From: Helianthus annuus
Taxonomy: Eukaryota > Streptophyta > Magnoliopsida > Asterales > Asteraceae
DNA length: 64,000 nt
Assembly: GCF_002127325.2 (NCBI RefSeq)
Contig: NC_035443.2
Span: forward strand, 146,210,073-146,274,072
Direction of reading: 5' to 3'
A program made the position numbers and the translations under genes. This document shows positions 44,158 to 56,832 of the stretch, in pieces; position 1 is the first letter of the stretch; every line of letters begins with the position of its first letter. Under the pieces are notes generated by a model, which was given only the letters and a program-made list of their open reading frames with translations, ran no database searches and had not been told where the DNA came from.

Positions 44158-46402
44158 TCACACAAATCTGTTAAACGGTTTCCTTCCAAAAGCAGCTGGC
44201 ATAGAAACAGATGAATCCATGCTTAAATCCCCAATAGATCGTGGAGATTTATGTTTTTTCAACATTATCGGAGCCTGCAACGTCATTGGATACTCCTTAC
44301 CTGAAGCTTTTTTGTTCCACTTAAACGTCGACCCAATAGTTTGCGTTAAGGGGAACGAAAACCTTCGTTTCGACGACGTCTCGCTAGCTGCAGAGCTTGT
44401 GAGCCGGTCTCTGTAGCCAGTCGATGGTCTGGCTTTGGCTTTAGCCGAAACAGTCGGGTTCATGTAGTTCGGGACCGAAAATGGCGGACAGCTCATCAAA
44501 CTGTCATCATCTTTCATAGGGTACGGTGAAGCAACCGAACCGCGTTTTGGTTTGTAGTGTTTCGTTAAGTTTTGGGTTGTTGACGTTGAGGTTCGAGCCG
44601 GGGACATAACTGGTCGAGCTGTAGCTGAAACTGTTGATCTTGATGATCTAGGACGTGGTGGGGTGGGTGTGAATTGGGGGGGTTTTGTGGGTTCGTCGGA
44701 CGGTAGTTGACGTTCTAGCCAGTTCCACCACCATGGATATCCGCCAGAGCGGATGTCCGTGAGGGCGTTTTGAGCGGATTTTGGTGTGGCTTTCCATAAC
44801 TGGTGGGAGTATGCATACGCCATGGCTCGTTCTCTCTTGATCATGGCTTCCATTTTTCGTTGTAGTCTTGCTTGTCGTTCTTCTTTTGTTAATAAGCTAT
44901 CGTCCCAGTGTTCCTCGCCTTCCTGTTGCATTGCATATGCGAACCAAACCAAACCGTTAGAAGCGGAACCACAACTTTTTAGGTTATGGTCATTTTACTA
45001 GTGTTGTGTTTCTAGTTAGCTAAATCAAGTACTCTGGCCTTCAAAAAAATCTGTTCATTATTTACTGGGTAGTATAGGATTTTTTCCCATGAGTTTTTCA
45101 CTAACGCGCGCTAAAGGTTACCCCAACAGACACTTTTGGTTAAACCCGCCAAACTATACCATAACCTAAGGTATAAACCGAACGACATGTGGAATATTAA
45201 AAAGAAATGAAATCTTACCGGGTTACTGAAGTTCCATTTGCCAAGCGAACTCTCTACACCCTTGTCGTTTTTGTTATTTTGTTGTTCAAGTGCTTGGTTT
45301 TCCAACATTTGTATTCTTCGTGACTGAATCTGCGTTTGGACTCTCACCAACAACTGCATGTGTTTCATCGCGTTGACGGTTTGTCTCTTCACGTGTTGGC
45401 TTCTCACCACGCCTTGCAGCCTCACAAGACCCTTCAAAGCTCGAAAACTCCTCCTTGCCTATACAATATATAATATATTAAAACCAATTACAAAAACGTC
45501 AAATACTCGAACATCGCAATGGAAAGCTTACCATATAACCTTTATAAGCAGCCTGAATTATGGTAGCCGAACGATGATGGTGTCGAAGAGTTGGCTCTGG
45601 TCTATAGCTGGTTTCCGCACGCCTTTGAATTACTCTAGGAGGTGAACTTATAGGGGAAACCGCCCTGGGAGAACCGGCTCGATAAGAACTAATTCTCGGA
45701 GAATCGGCTCGATAAGAACTAATTCTCGGAGAATCGGCTCGATAGGAACTAATTCTTGGAGAAGTGGCTCGATAAGAACTAATCCTAGCTGGAGAAGCAG
45801 GCCTGCCGGAAAACAAAGGTTGCGTGGTTGTCGGTTGCTCAACGGGTGTAGGATTACTGATAAATAACAATTGTTGATCAACTTCTTCCAAGATTTTCTC
45901 GATGCTGCTTGGTTCTCTAAATAGAGGAATGAACGACGATCTACTTTCTCCATGTTTTAATCTTCCTTGCCCCTTCCTTTCGTGTGCACTTCTCTTCTCT
46001 AGTTCCTGTGACCGACCCAATTGTTAGAAATCAAGTAACGCGAATATGAATATAATTCGACGCATTTTGAGGTATAAAATATGGTCTAGTTAAAGATATT
46101 CATAAAATATGCAATTCCCACAAGGGGCAAACTCGGTGCACAAGGATCGGGCGGGGGGGGGGGGGGGGGGGGGTTCGGGCAAACTTGGGCTTGGTGTACG
46201 CATCCTTACGCTGCATTTCTGCAAGAGGCTATTTCCACGACTCAAATCTGTGACCTTACCGTTGCTCCAAGGTTCGCCTCTTTAATACCGACAAGCGAAA
46301 ACCGTAAATTTTGAATCTTTAACTTACATTTGGTAGTTTATCTTTGGAATTGGATGTAAAAACCCTCTTGATTGCAGAAAACAAACTCTTTGTTCTCCCC
46401 AT
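44158..46402 (-). CDS. IQ67-domain protein, IQD14-like, 517 aa, four coding exons
   Basis: Exons (minus): 46402-46328, 46005-45532, 45458-45219, 44922-44158; every intron is phase 0 with GT-AG borders. Exon 1 encodes MGRTKSLFSAIKRVFTSN. Exon 2 has SFIPLFREPSSIEKILEE, then four repeats of a RISSYRADSP-type decapeptide and the start of the IQ67 domain (ATIIQAAYKGYM). The intron interrupts the first IQ motif at the family's conserved place; exon 3 continues RSFRALKGLVRLQGVVRSQH and QSRRIQMLENQA. Exon 4 has KEERQARLQRKMEAMIKRER, the DDSLMSCPPFSVPNYM motif and the C-terminus GRKPFNRFV, as in Arabidopsis IQD13/IQD14. These basic proteins bind calmodulin and microtubules and act as scaffolds at the cortex. 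The only clearly functional host gene here. Confidence 0.93.
46153..46173 (+). repeat. G21 homopolymer in IQD intron 1
   Basis: Twenty-one consecutive G bases on the plus strand; the pre-mRNA would carry C21. Length may be affected by sequencing. Confidence 0.85.
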
Positions 46403-46431
46403 GTCTTCCTTACATTAATTACTGGTGTACC

Positions 46432-46824
46432 CTGTAAAGAAGATAACTCATGAACATATGCACGAATCGAAAATCGAATAAAAAATGGTCAAAAAGTACG
46501 AAAAAGGTCAAAAAAATTGTGAATTCTTTTCTTGGTAGATCAGATCAATAAATTATGTTCATGAGAATTGTTTGATTCATAAAAAGACTTAAATAATTCA
46601 CCCCAATTAACACCATGAATTTAAAAAAAAAAAAAAACAAACCACAAACAACATCCTAACAAAATAAATATTCATATTTACCCTATGTTTGCATTTCATC
46701 AAAACACCTTATGTGCATCATATATTCCACACATAATTCAGCAGTCAAAAGTGTTCACACACCCACATCACATTAAAAATGATTAAAAAAAAACACTACC
46801 AAAAAAAAAATATCACTTGATTAA

Positions 46825-46861
<37 letters not shown>

Positions 46862-46910
46862 AGACATGCAATTCAACAAAATAGAACAAAATTAAGAGCA
46901 AAATTCATAC
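46432..46910 (-). other. 5'UTR intron of the IQD gene
   Basis: Minus donor AAAG|GTATGAATT at 46910 and acceptor CTTTACAG|GG at 46432, 30 bases upstream of the ATG. It includes a 35-base A run on the plus strand (46826-46860), i.e. poly-U in the pre-mRNA. Confidence 0.6.
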
Positions 46911-47225
46911 CTTTAACAATAAAAAAATCCCAAAATATTTCCAGAAGCCCCTTAAGAACCAAAAAGCTGCTTCAAATATGATGAATTTTACACAAAACAC
47001 AATACTATATGATTATATTCTCTCTCTCCCTCACAACAACAGTAGCTTTTTACAGAGACAGCAACAAGAGAGAGAGAGAGAGAGAGAAATATGAATGTTT
47101 TGAGGTTCCTTTCTTCAGGCCATCTGTGAAGAAGAAAGAATTATTATTATTAATATTCAGAGAAATTCTCACAACTTTTTTCAACTTTATTGTCACCCCA
47201 CCACCACCTTTCACCCTTTATATTA
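46911..47225 (-). promoter_or_regulatory. IQD promoter and 5'UTR exon
   Basis: Minus strand: TATA-like GGTATAATATAAAGG near 47225-47208, then a leader with a CT repeat ((GA)n on plus, 47069-47088) and ending at the donor at 46911. Start of transcription is inferred to lie near 47180-47190. Confidence 0.5.
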
Positions 47226-47299
47226 TACCTTTATAATTAAACAATTATCTTCTTTAATTATGTTTTTTTTATAATAATAATTATAATTAGAATTTATGG

Positions 47300-48939
47300 A
47301 ACTGAAAATGAAAGGATATAGAGGGGGATAGATTACCCACTACAACAAACATTGCTTAAATGAGAAGGATATTTTAGGCTTATATAGATTTTCATTATTA
47401 TTATAATAATAATGATGCTATGATATGGTCCATCTAGATTCTAGATTCTCTTGTAGATTTTAGTGGCTACGCTCCGGGAGTGAGTTCAGTTGGTTTGTGT
47501 TGGTGTTTGTGGTGGAGCCTCTACATGATATGTATGTTTTTACACACTCTTGCTTCGTGGAAAATTCTTCCATGTGATCATTTAGTATTGAGTTTATTGT
47601 GTTTTGAGATGATTCAAAATCAATAAAAAAAATTACTTAATCGCGTGTCTACTTTCGCTCTCTTGTATTAAAATTTGGTCATGCTTGTCTAATTGAAAGA
47701 ATTCTACTATTCTAGTTCCATATTAGACTAGTGGTATCAGGTGGTGTTTATCTCCATTAAAGTTATGCGGGCTTAAATACCATAAAATGAGCCGTAGATG
47801 GATTTTAGGAGGGCGAGTTCGTTGTTGAAAAATAAATTGAAAAATTGTCAAAGGGTTTAGCAAGGGCCCAACCCACGGTTCTTATTTAACAGAAAGATCT
47901 GACATACGCAACCATCTTTGAATATAGGGCTTTGGACCATTACAATTGTCACTGGGATTCATGATTGTTGGGTAGCACTAGTTTATTATAATTAATCCTT
48001 GCTATAGAGGAACGCGTTGAGAACACGTACCGACATTACCTTCGGGTACCCATGTTTCACATATGTTATCTCATAAATGATCCATGATGACAGCGTAAAT
48101 TATCCATAAAGACCCAAAGTAAGTACTTTAGTATTTGTACCGACGTATTTAATCAAGGTATAAACTCTTTTTATAGCGATTATTTCCATTCTTCCCCCTT
48201 AAAGCCTCTCAATTTTAAGAAATATGCATTACAAATAAACATTATAGCTACCAATGTACATTATACCACAAGCATTGGCCACTAAGTTATAAAGAGGAGA
48301 TTAACTTCTAGACATTTTCAACTTAACAGAATGATAGAATGTGCAAACATCAACAATACATTTAAAATAAAATATAGACAAGGTACAAACATGTAGAAAT
48401 AAATGATAGTTGAATTGTAGTGTTGTACTCGTGGTGATAAAGTGCATTTTTATGATAGCATTGGCCACCAATACCCACCATCCTTTTCTTTCCTTACGAT
48501 GAGTCGATAAGGCATTAAATTAAAGATAATGAGACAAACTCAAACCACCGTATAGTGAAGTTGTTATGGCTTTGGCTTGTGTGGGATGGACATTAGGTGA
48601 TAAGCGACATGTCCATCCTAATACGAGCACTAAACATGGCGTACTCTCACGTTTCCATAAGTTGAGAATGTTGTGTAATCACTCACGTGATCGAGTTATG
48701 AATGTGTGTGAATTTTAGGTGGTAATTGTTACAATCTGACCCAAAATTGTTACATACCACGTTGATTGGTTTATATTAGTGCAGGTTGAAACGAAACAAA
48801 ATAAAACGACAAAGGAATCGGCTACTTGGGGCATTGTTCATTAACACCAGGGTGTTAGTCAACATGATACATTTTTGGCTTTCAGGTGACGTTTTCCAAG
48901 GATCATACAACAACTTCCAACATGGTTAGTGTTGGTCAT
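47300..48939. other. intergenic sequence, no gene seen
   Basis: AT-rich, no supported ORF or element boundary; upstream flank of the IQD gene. Confidence 0.6.
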
Positions 48940-50028
48940 TGTAACGCTCCACATTTTTGTACTTTCTATATTCAAAAAAGTTGTATTTGCATTTCTATTT
49001 TTAGGAACCTGTATTCGTATTTCACTTCCAATCTTGTAATCCGAGACTTCGATCATAATGGAAATTAGTATTTATATCCATCGTATTAAAACCATACTTA
49101 TGTGTCATGCAATCAATCGTCAGATACATGTTTACGTGCAAAATCGAGACTTATTATACATTCGCATTATCAATCATACATGCACGATATGTAGCACATG
49201 CATACATACACTTCCTATACTTGAAAACCCCCAAAATATAAACTTTTAGCATAATATGACAAACATATAGAAGTCGAGGGACTAAATTTGAACAAAAACA
49301 ACATAGTTTGGGAATTTTGGGGCGCCGCATCGCACGTTCCCCTTAGTCTCCTCAGCCGCGCGACGCGAGGAGGCTGAATCCGCGGGAATTTGTTTAACCC
49401 AATCTGGATTGCACCTTTTCCACCTCTTTTCTTCCCCAATCACCTTATACCTCCATTAAAAAACTAACCTTAATCAACCACTATATAACCAAGCCTCTCA
49501 CACCTTAATTTCACTTTTCCTACATTCAAATCACTCTCAAAATACTTTCAAGTTACTGGAATTGCATGTTTGAGGCAGATTACTATCAAGTTCAAAAGTG
49601 AGCTTTTGCCTCACTTACCTTCATGTTTCTTCACTTCTTCTTGTTCTTAAACACTTGGAACACCTCTAAGAATGTTTCCACAAGTTTACCATGGTAAACT
49701 AAGATGGAACATCACCACTTTGAGGTCCAAACTTTCTGTTTTCATTAAACTTTTACAAAGACTTCCTATAACTTGTTATTCTTGTGGGAACCTTGTGCCT
49801 ATCTTGTTCCCAATCAAACTCATGGATGTAGGACTTGAGTATGGTTAATTTCTATAAGGTTAGAGGTCCAAATACCTCCTAAAACTTTCCGTTCTAAAGG
49901 TTCCAAGTAACCTAGACAAGTGTTGAAACCATCCAAGTTCACCACATTCAATGTGATGAGACTTGTGTGTTTTGGTAATGTGTAAACCATGGAAGCCCAG
50001 GCTTTCCAACTATGTTTCTACTACTTCA
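48940..50028 (+). mobile_element. LTR-like fragment (G), interrupted by solo LTR E
   Basis: Starts TGTAACGCTCCAC, like other Ty3 LTRs here, with CG-rich words at 49317-49385, a TATA box CTATATAACC at 49481 and a CT-rich leader. It should continue at 52836, but its far end was not identified. Confidence 0.4.
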
Positions 50029-51047
50029 TGTAACATCCCTAAAAATATTAAATATTTAACATTAATATTTGCTTAGATGGTAAATAATATATATTATGAA
50101 TATGAATATTATTATGAATTTAAATTGGTTAGATACTTGTTGATAATTAATAAAACATTGGAAAATGTCTTTTTATATAATGAACAAACATGAAGGGCAG
50201 AATTAGACAATTAGGAAACTAGTTGTTATAAAAAGAAATTTAAAAACTCAAACACACACTGATGTGCAGGGGCGGATATATATAGAACCAAGGGGTAGCC
50301 TCCGCTACCGCTTGGTCGGAAATTTTTTGACGTTTTTAGTGTAAATTTTGGAAAAATTTGACCTTTTTTTGATTTCGTTACCGCCTATTTATAAAACGTT
50401 CCCGCTTAGTCGGAATCCTAGATCCGCACTTGTGATGTGTGTGTCTGGGTCGACCAAAAATCAGAGCAGCAAGGGGGAGAAGCTCCTCAAGCCCTAGAAT
50501 CATCAATTCATTAAAATCAAAAACGAAATTGGGCCTAAAACTGATGCATGAACAAAAAATATTGATCATCTAAGCAAGAGGATCATAAGGTATGTTGAGA
50601 AACTTGATAATAGTGAAGTAAAGGTTTTTGATAAACTCTAACAATTTCAATTGAAGTATGAATTATGAGTGTTAGGATGAAACTTGAATTGTATTCATGA
50701 TTAGGAACAAACCCTTGACTATAATTGTGAAGCAAATGCTATAAATTAAGTATTTTGGGAATTAATCATGATTATGTAGGTGGGTTTTGAGGAAATTATG
50801 AAATACTTGGATGATGGAAGTAAAATCATATGTTTGAGAGAGATTCCATTGAATCCTAGTTACTAATTGAGCATTTGATCATGTTGATTTCATGAGATAT
50901 AGATTACATGGCTTAATGTTGATTAGTAGAACCCATATAAGTAATATATAAATTTATGCCCACAAGGTGTTCGACGAAACACCTAAAAGAATTATCAACT
51001 GTGAATAATAAACAGAATTATTGATAAGAACCTATAATTGAAAGTTG

Positions 51048-51416
51048 GAGTTAAGTGCCATTTTTGTCCCTGTGGTTTGTTCAGTTTTGCCATTTCAGGC
51101 CAATTTTCAAAAATACACCAGTTTCCTCCCTGATATACTGGAAACGTGCCACTTCAGTTCAAAAATTAAAGCCCAATTAAGTCAGACAGATTAAATGAAA
51201 GGTATTAGTGTCAATTCATATATCTTTTATTTTCACCTTATTTTATGAATTAACAATAATACCCTTCATTTAACCTGTCTGACTTAACTGAGTTTTAATT
51301 TTTGGACTGAAGTGGCACGTTTCCAGTATGTCAGGGAGAAAACTGGTGCATTTTTGAAAATTGGCTTGAAATGGCAAAAGTGAACAACCCACAAGGACGA
51401 AATTGGCAGGTAACTC
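51048..51416. mobile_element. Mutator-like MITE (family GAGTTA), 369 bp
   Basis: Long terminal inverted repeats starting GAGTTAAGTGCCATTTTTGT and a perfect 10-bp duplication TTGAAAGTTG (51038-51047, 51417-51426). Same family as the Pack-MULE at 57085-58840. Confidence 0.9.
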
Positions 51417-51617
51417 TTGAAAGTTGAGGCAAGTTTATATGCCATAGAAGTGGATGACAAGGTTCTAATTATAAACGGGTTACACTCTTTAGGTAACTCG
51501 GGTGAAGTTTCTGGAAATCAAGCCAGAGCGAATGCACGTTTGAAGGAAATGCTATAAGGTACGTGGCTTTACACTTCGTAGTGTTCTTACAGAATTATGT
51601 GTTAAATAGTGTTTAAT

Positions 51618-51827
51618 GAATTAATGAAGAGTTTGGTTGTTTGAAAGTGATGGATTTCGCTAAAACATCCAAACGGATCAAAATAATGAATTAATGAAGA
51701 GTTTGGTTGTTTGAAAGTGATAGATTTCACTAAAACATCCAAATGGGTCAAAATAACGAATTACTGAAGAGTTTGGTTGTTTGAAAGTGATAGATTTCAC
51801 TTAAACATCCAAACGTGTCAAAATGAA
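51618..51827 (+). repeat. three 70-bp tandem repeats
   Basis: Units start GAATTA(A/C)TGAAGAGTTTGG at 51618, 51688 and 51758, each with an ACATCCAAACGG-type word. Confidence 0.88.
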
Positions 51828-52382
51828 GTTATAACACATACCGAAATGGGTGCGTGAAAAAGGTCTTCGGTATAAACCCGGTTTTTGGGTTAAATTACAA
51901 GGGCAAGCATAAACTGGGTAACGGGAACGCGAACTATAAATAAATGGACTCAGGTAATGAGTCATGATTGAAAGGTTTGAAATTCTTAAAGTGGATTCGG
52001 ATTAATCAAAGTTTAGCCATTGAAAGGTCGAACGGGTCAAATTGGCATAACCGCGAACCAGATAACGGATGCATAAAATGCAAGAACAATAACCCGGGTT
52101 ATGGGGTATAGTTGTAAAAATAATGTTCTTGCGAAAAGATGTAACTTCTGTGAGATCGTTTGCTTAAACATGCAAACGGGTCAATTATTTTAAATATGTA
52201 AATTGGAACCAATAGCGTAAAATATAGTTTCGTGAATCCGGGTCATGGGTTTACAAGTTAGAAATGTGGGTATATGTTTTACGGACACGTAGGAAAAAGT
52301 TTCGTGTGAAACAGATAAGAGTTCGGAAAGATACACCACTTTTGGTAAAAAGGGGCAAATTTGGAAATAACTGCAGATTAGC

Positions 52383-52495
52383 CCAACCGTAACCTACGGT
52401 TGCCAACAGTAGGCTACGGTTGAGACTTCCTGCCCATATTTGTTTACATATGTCGTAGGCTACGGCATGTAAGCCGTAGCTTACGACGGGTATTT
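52383..52495. repeat. word cluster CGTAGGCTACGG in LTR E
   Basis: Five near-copies of CCGTAGCCTACGG / CGTAAGCTACGG in both orientations, next to a TGGGCT motif, 340-450 bp from the LTR start in the inferred orientation. Confidence 0.8.
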
Positions 52496-53151
52496 TCAAA
52501 TCTCTTGTTTGTTGTTTTGATATGAGTTGTTTAATTACGTTTCAATCATCATTTAACTAACGTATGAGGTGATTTTTGACACATAGGTAATTAGCTAGGA
52601 TCTTACGGATGAAGATCAAGCGATATGAAGAACCGAACATGTCTAATCATCAAGCTTCCGCAAATCGTTCTTTTGATTGTCAAACCTAGTTATGTTAATA
52701 TGTTAAGATGTTGAAAGACATATTACAATGTTTGTGAACATCGAAGTTTTTGTAATGACGTCGATATGCTTTATGTGTATGTTAGTGCAACTTTTTATAA
52801 AACTCTAATTAATTTAGATTGGGTCTTACACTTCACTTGCTTGATTTGTTAGCCAATCTTACACCTAAGTTACCAAGTAAACTTACTAGTAGCAAAGTGA
52901 CCAAACTACACCACGTCTCCAAACATTTGCTATGATTGGAATGCACTAGTCTAGTTTGAGTACACTTGGTTACTTGGTGAATTAGATGTGTAATTTTATT
53001 CTAAGTTCTATTCATGACCAACCGAAATCATCAACTAAGTTGATTTTGTGGTTTGGTGAATCATATAATGAAGTTTAATGGATGAAAATCAATCTACCTC
53101 CTTGCTTGACATACTTGATAATACTTAACCATGAGACTTAAAAATATATAA

Positions 53152-53502
53152 GGATTATTATATTTTATCACATCTAACTATTGGCTATTGGCCGTTGCGA
53201 CCCCCAACTATCACTTTGACGCCCGTCACCCCCAACTTAACACTTAGTGTGTTCTGTCACCACGTCGTTAACTGATAACTAACTTTTGATCCTGTTACTA
53301 CACTTTTTAGGGTGTCATAGGGATTTTGGGAAGGTTTTAGGGATCTTAGGACACCCCCAAAAGTATAGAAACAAGATCAAAAGTTAGTGATCTGGTGACA
53401 GAACACACTAAGTGTTAAGTTGGGGTGGCGGGCGTCAAAGTGATAGTTGGGGGTGGCAACGACCAATGGCCAATAGTTAAGGGTGATAAAATCCAATAAC
53501 CC
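53152..53502. mobile_element. MULE-like MITE, 351 bp
   Basis: Inverted repeats of about 130 bp (…TTTTATCAC..TAACTATTGGC) and a perfect 9-bp duplication AATATATAA (53143-53151, 53503-53511). No coding capacity. Confidence 0.87.
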
Positions 53503-53511
53503 AATATATAA

Positions 53512-55026
53512 ATATATTTCTATACTATAACATTAACAACCAAACTCTAAACACTAGCCAATTCATGGATTAGTGTTAAGAGATATGGTTATTTTATCTT
53601 AGATTAAAATATCTCATGTTTGGACTTCCAATAGGCAAACTTGTGCCTATCATAACCAATTAGTTAGCATCCACCAACTCCTCGTAGACTCCACCTTGCT
53701 TGCCCTAGCCAGGCTAAGGTGGTTAAGTTCAAACTTTCTTGATTCTCTTATCATAACCTCGACAACGATCAGAACCAATCACTCGTGTTCAGTGTAATAT
53801 TGGAAAGTTTCAAACTAAACTAATAGTGGTTGGATTGTAATGTAGTCCTCATGAACATCATAATATGATGGTTAGATTCGTGTGTTGTCACCATGATGCA
53901 AAAGTGCAACATAAGGAGAAATTTTAACTATCAATCTTTAATGAGACTCTCTATAAATTATAACACACAATACAAGCACTAAATAGGTGTAGACATCACT
54001 GTTTTGTTGTAGGTGTTATGACCACTTATACCTCCTTCTCATAAAGTGAGAATGTTATACACTATCCGAGAATGTTATACACTATCCCTCACATGAAGAG
54101 TTGATCTCTCTATAAAGAACCAACCACAAATATTGATTGACCTTGTTGTTCTTAAGACCTTTTTGATTATTGCAATCGAAAAAACACCAACACATAGTGT
54201 TCTCTCTAGTATGTGACTATGTGTTTAAATGAGTTATTGATTTGTCATACTCATCATCGAAAGTTCAATCCTTAAATGACAAACCAAGTATTGTGTCATC
54301 ATTTCATGTGTGTGTGAATTGTGTCAGCTGAACGAACGTGTGTTGATGATAGGTGAGTAATCGTTTGTGTATGACATGTTTTTTAGTCTGAACTAATTAT
54401 GAGACTAAATACACCTGCGAAGTTGATGCGCAACCAAATATTAATGTATCTTATTTTGACATACGTAATACTTCTTTGATATATATAGCTATAAATGTGT
54501 AACACACACGAGAAAATGCTACTTTAGACTTCGTATTGTTGAATCAGATCGATGGTCAGACCAAATTTGCAGATTTTTAATTTTACTCTTTTCTTTCAAA
54601 TTCTCATTTGCAAATTCATTACTAATTTCAAACTCCATTTTGTTTATTCACACTCCATTTTTTGTATTATTACAAATTCATACCAGAATATAAATTAAGT
54701 CCATATCTTGTTTATATCTTTATTTAAAAAAAATAATTTACTTTTTAAATAACTCATCTCTTCTCTTAAAATCACTTTTAATAAATTTTTACACAAGTAT
54801 AAATACTATTAAATACAACAAATTTATACATGTGTAAATTTTTTTATTTACGAATACATGTAAATTTATTTTCTAATATTCTAAAATGGTATTCGGATGA
54901 TAATTCTAAGTGTAATTTTTTTTTTGAATTTGAAGTCTTTTACTAAGTTTTCACGGTTCACACGAAATATCCGCGTTCTCAAAATAGTCCTCCCATCAAT
55001 ATATATAGCGAGCGAGAGAGAGAGAG

Positions 55027-55028
<2 letters not shown>
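53512..55028. other. intergenic sequence, no gene seen
   Basis: AT-rich; some may be the remainder of LTR fragment G. TTATACACTATCC..GAGAATG is duplicated near 54050-54085. Confidence 0.5.

Positions 55029-55090
<62 letters not shown>
55029..55090. repeat. (AT)31 microsatellite
   Basis: Uninterrupted AT repeat preceded by a short (GA)n. Confidence 0.95.
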
Positions 55091-55098
<8 letters not shown>

Positions 55099-56050
55099 GA
55101 TATGGTAAAAAGTGTCTAAAATGTGAGAAGGGTAAGAAGTGTTTTAAACCATTGGATATTTGATCTAATGGTTGAGATCAATAGGGTATAAAATGTAAAT
55201 TGTGTTTTAATTAGAAGGATCTTATGTAAAATTAAAGGGCAATAGTGACTTTTCCAACGTTTCAAATATGGTAACCGTTTCAAAACCCCCATCAATCTTC
55301 TATAAATCAGCGAATTTATGGTAACTGTTTCAAAAACCCCATCAATCTCCTAAAAAATCAACGAATTTCTCGTACTGAAATAAATTCTTCGATTCCCTTC
55401 ACAACAACTTTTTATAACACTATAAAGAACAGTATATTACATGATAAAGCACTATAGGAAGATATAGCACTATCAGTTTAATGTAAGACACTATACATAA
55501 ATAAAACACTGTTGATGGGGGGATAAAACACTATGAAAAGGAACAATATATTACATGATAAAACACTATAGGAAGATATAACACTATCTGTTTACTGTAA
55601 GACATCATACAGAATAAAACACTACTGATGAGGATAAAAACACTATGAAAGGAACAGTATACTACATGATAAAACACTATAGAAAGATATAACACTATCT
55701 GTTTACTGTAAGACACTATACAGAATAAACACTATTGATGGGGATAAAACACTATGAAAAGAAGATTAAAGATACCTGTACATAATATAACACTATTGAC
55801 TGGGGAATATAACACTACAACAAGAACTTACCGTAAACAATTAAATGTATAGAACAAATCGAATTCGAATCACATCCCTAATATATCGCCTGATATTTTT
55901 GGCAGTTATCTTTGGAAATCAATTAATTGATAAGAATGGACAATTACTAATATACCCTTTTAAATTAATTAAGATAAGGGACACTTGTCATTCCCAAATT
56001 ATTTCTCACACTTCTTACAAAAGTTGGACTTTTTACAGGATCCTCTACCT
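55091..56050. mobile_element. TIR element bordered by TA repeats
   Basis: Imperfect inverted ends (TATAGGGTAGGGATATGGTA against TATAGGTAGAGGATCCTGTA) abut (TA)n on both sides, so insertion into, or expansion at, TA sites is likely. The interior carries 112-bp tandem repeats. Confidence 0.55.
55427..55770 (+). repeat. tandem repeat, period about 112 bp, three copies
   Basis: Units start GAACA(G/A)TATA at 55427, 55541 and 55652; each holds several ACACTAT words. Confidence 0.85.
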
Positions 56051-56197
56051 ATATATATATATTTTAAATTATTTGTGATCTTATTTGATTTTAATATTAT
56101 TACAACTAGTAGACAAATAAAGCGATCGGTTCAAAATCTGACCCCATACCTTCGCGTATAAGTCTTGAAGCCTAGCAGTATTATGAACCTCATGGTA

Positions 56198-56832
56198 TGT
56201 TGGGGAATATTCAGAAAACCGGATGATCAGAGAGGCGTCTAATCACTCTCGGATCAAACTATTCCGGTGGTTCACCCGAATAATTCAATCGGATACAACT
56301 CTGATTTTTCGAGAAATTGAACCAGGGTATGTTTTGTGTCTGCGGATTTTTTGAACCAGGAAGAGGAAGAAGATGATAAAAAAAAAACGTGTATTCGAAT
56401 TTTTGGGGTGTTTTTGCAGATAACTGCCTCTGGCGAGTATAATTCGATTTTTTAATCAATTTGCCTTAAAAAACTGCCTTAGTTTTTGTCTGAAAAATTA
56501 GGACGAATTTTAACAAATTTTATTTTCTAAGGCATTTTTCGTAAAGCTCGAATTATAACAAAGTTCGACCCCAACCAGGGGCTCTGTCCCTTGGACCCCG
56601 CTAGGGGCTGCCGCCCCTTGGACCCTGCTCCTAGGGGCGCTGCCTCCGGATCCCCGCCAAGGGGGCGTTGCCCCCTTGGAACCCCTGTAGAGTACGGGCT
56701 CCACCCGTCCTTATACTCCGAATTATAATAACTCAAACAAGCGTGCACTCCCGCACCTCCTAACTTGCTTGATGTGTATTATTATTCGCTTTGATCATCA
56801 AGTCGATCTCGATTACACTAAAATATCTAACA
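56198..56832. mobile_element. solo LTR, 635 bp
   Basis: TGTTGGGG...ATCTAACA with a perfect 5-bp duplication TGGTA (56193-56197, 56833-56837). The GC-rich block with CCCTTGGACCCCG words (56575-56680) is typical of some Copia LTRs; superfamily is a guess. Confidence 0.85.

Larger units (their letters stand above)
50029..52830 (-). mobile_element. solo LTR E, 2.8 kb
   Basis: Plus-strand edges TGTAACATCCC and GGGTCTTACA with a perfect 5-bp duplication CTTCA (50024-50028, 52831-52835). Minus orientation is inferred because TGTAAGACCC...TTTAGGGATGTTACA matches the start and end forms of elements B-D. Holds a Mutator-like MITE (51048-51416), a 3 x 70-bp tandem repeat and a palindromic word cluster. 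Confidence 0.88.

Noticed and set aside
43973..44416. 147-aa plus-strand ORF
   Set aside because: Lies antisense to the last IQD exon and its Lys-rich part is an A-rich tract.
55531..55716. 61-aa minus ORF with internal repeat
   Set aside because: Product of the 112-bp tandem repeat; low complexity.
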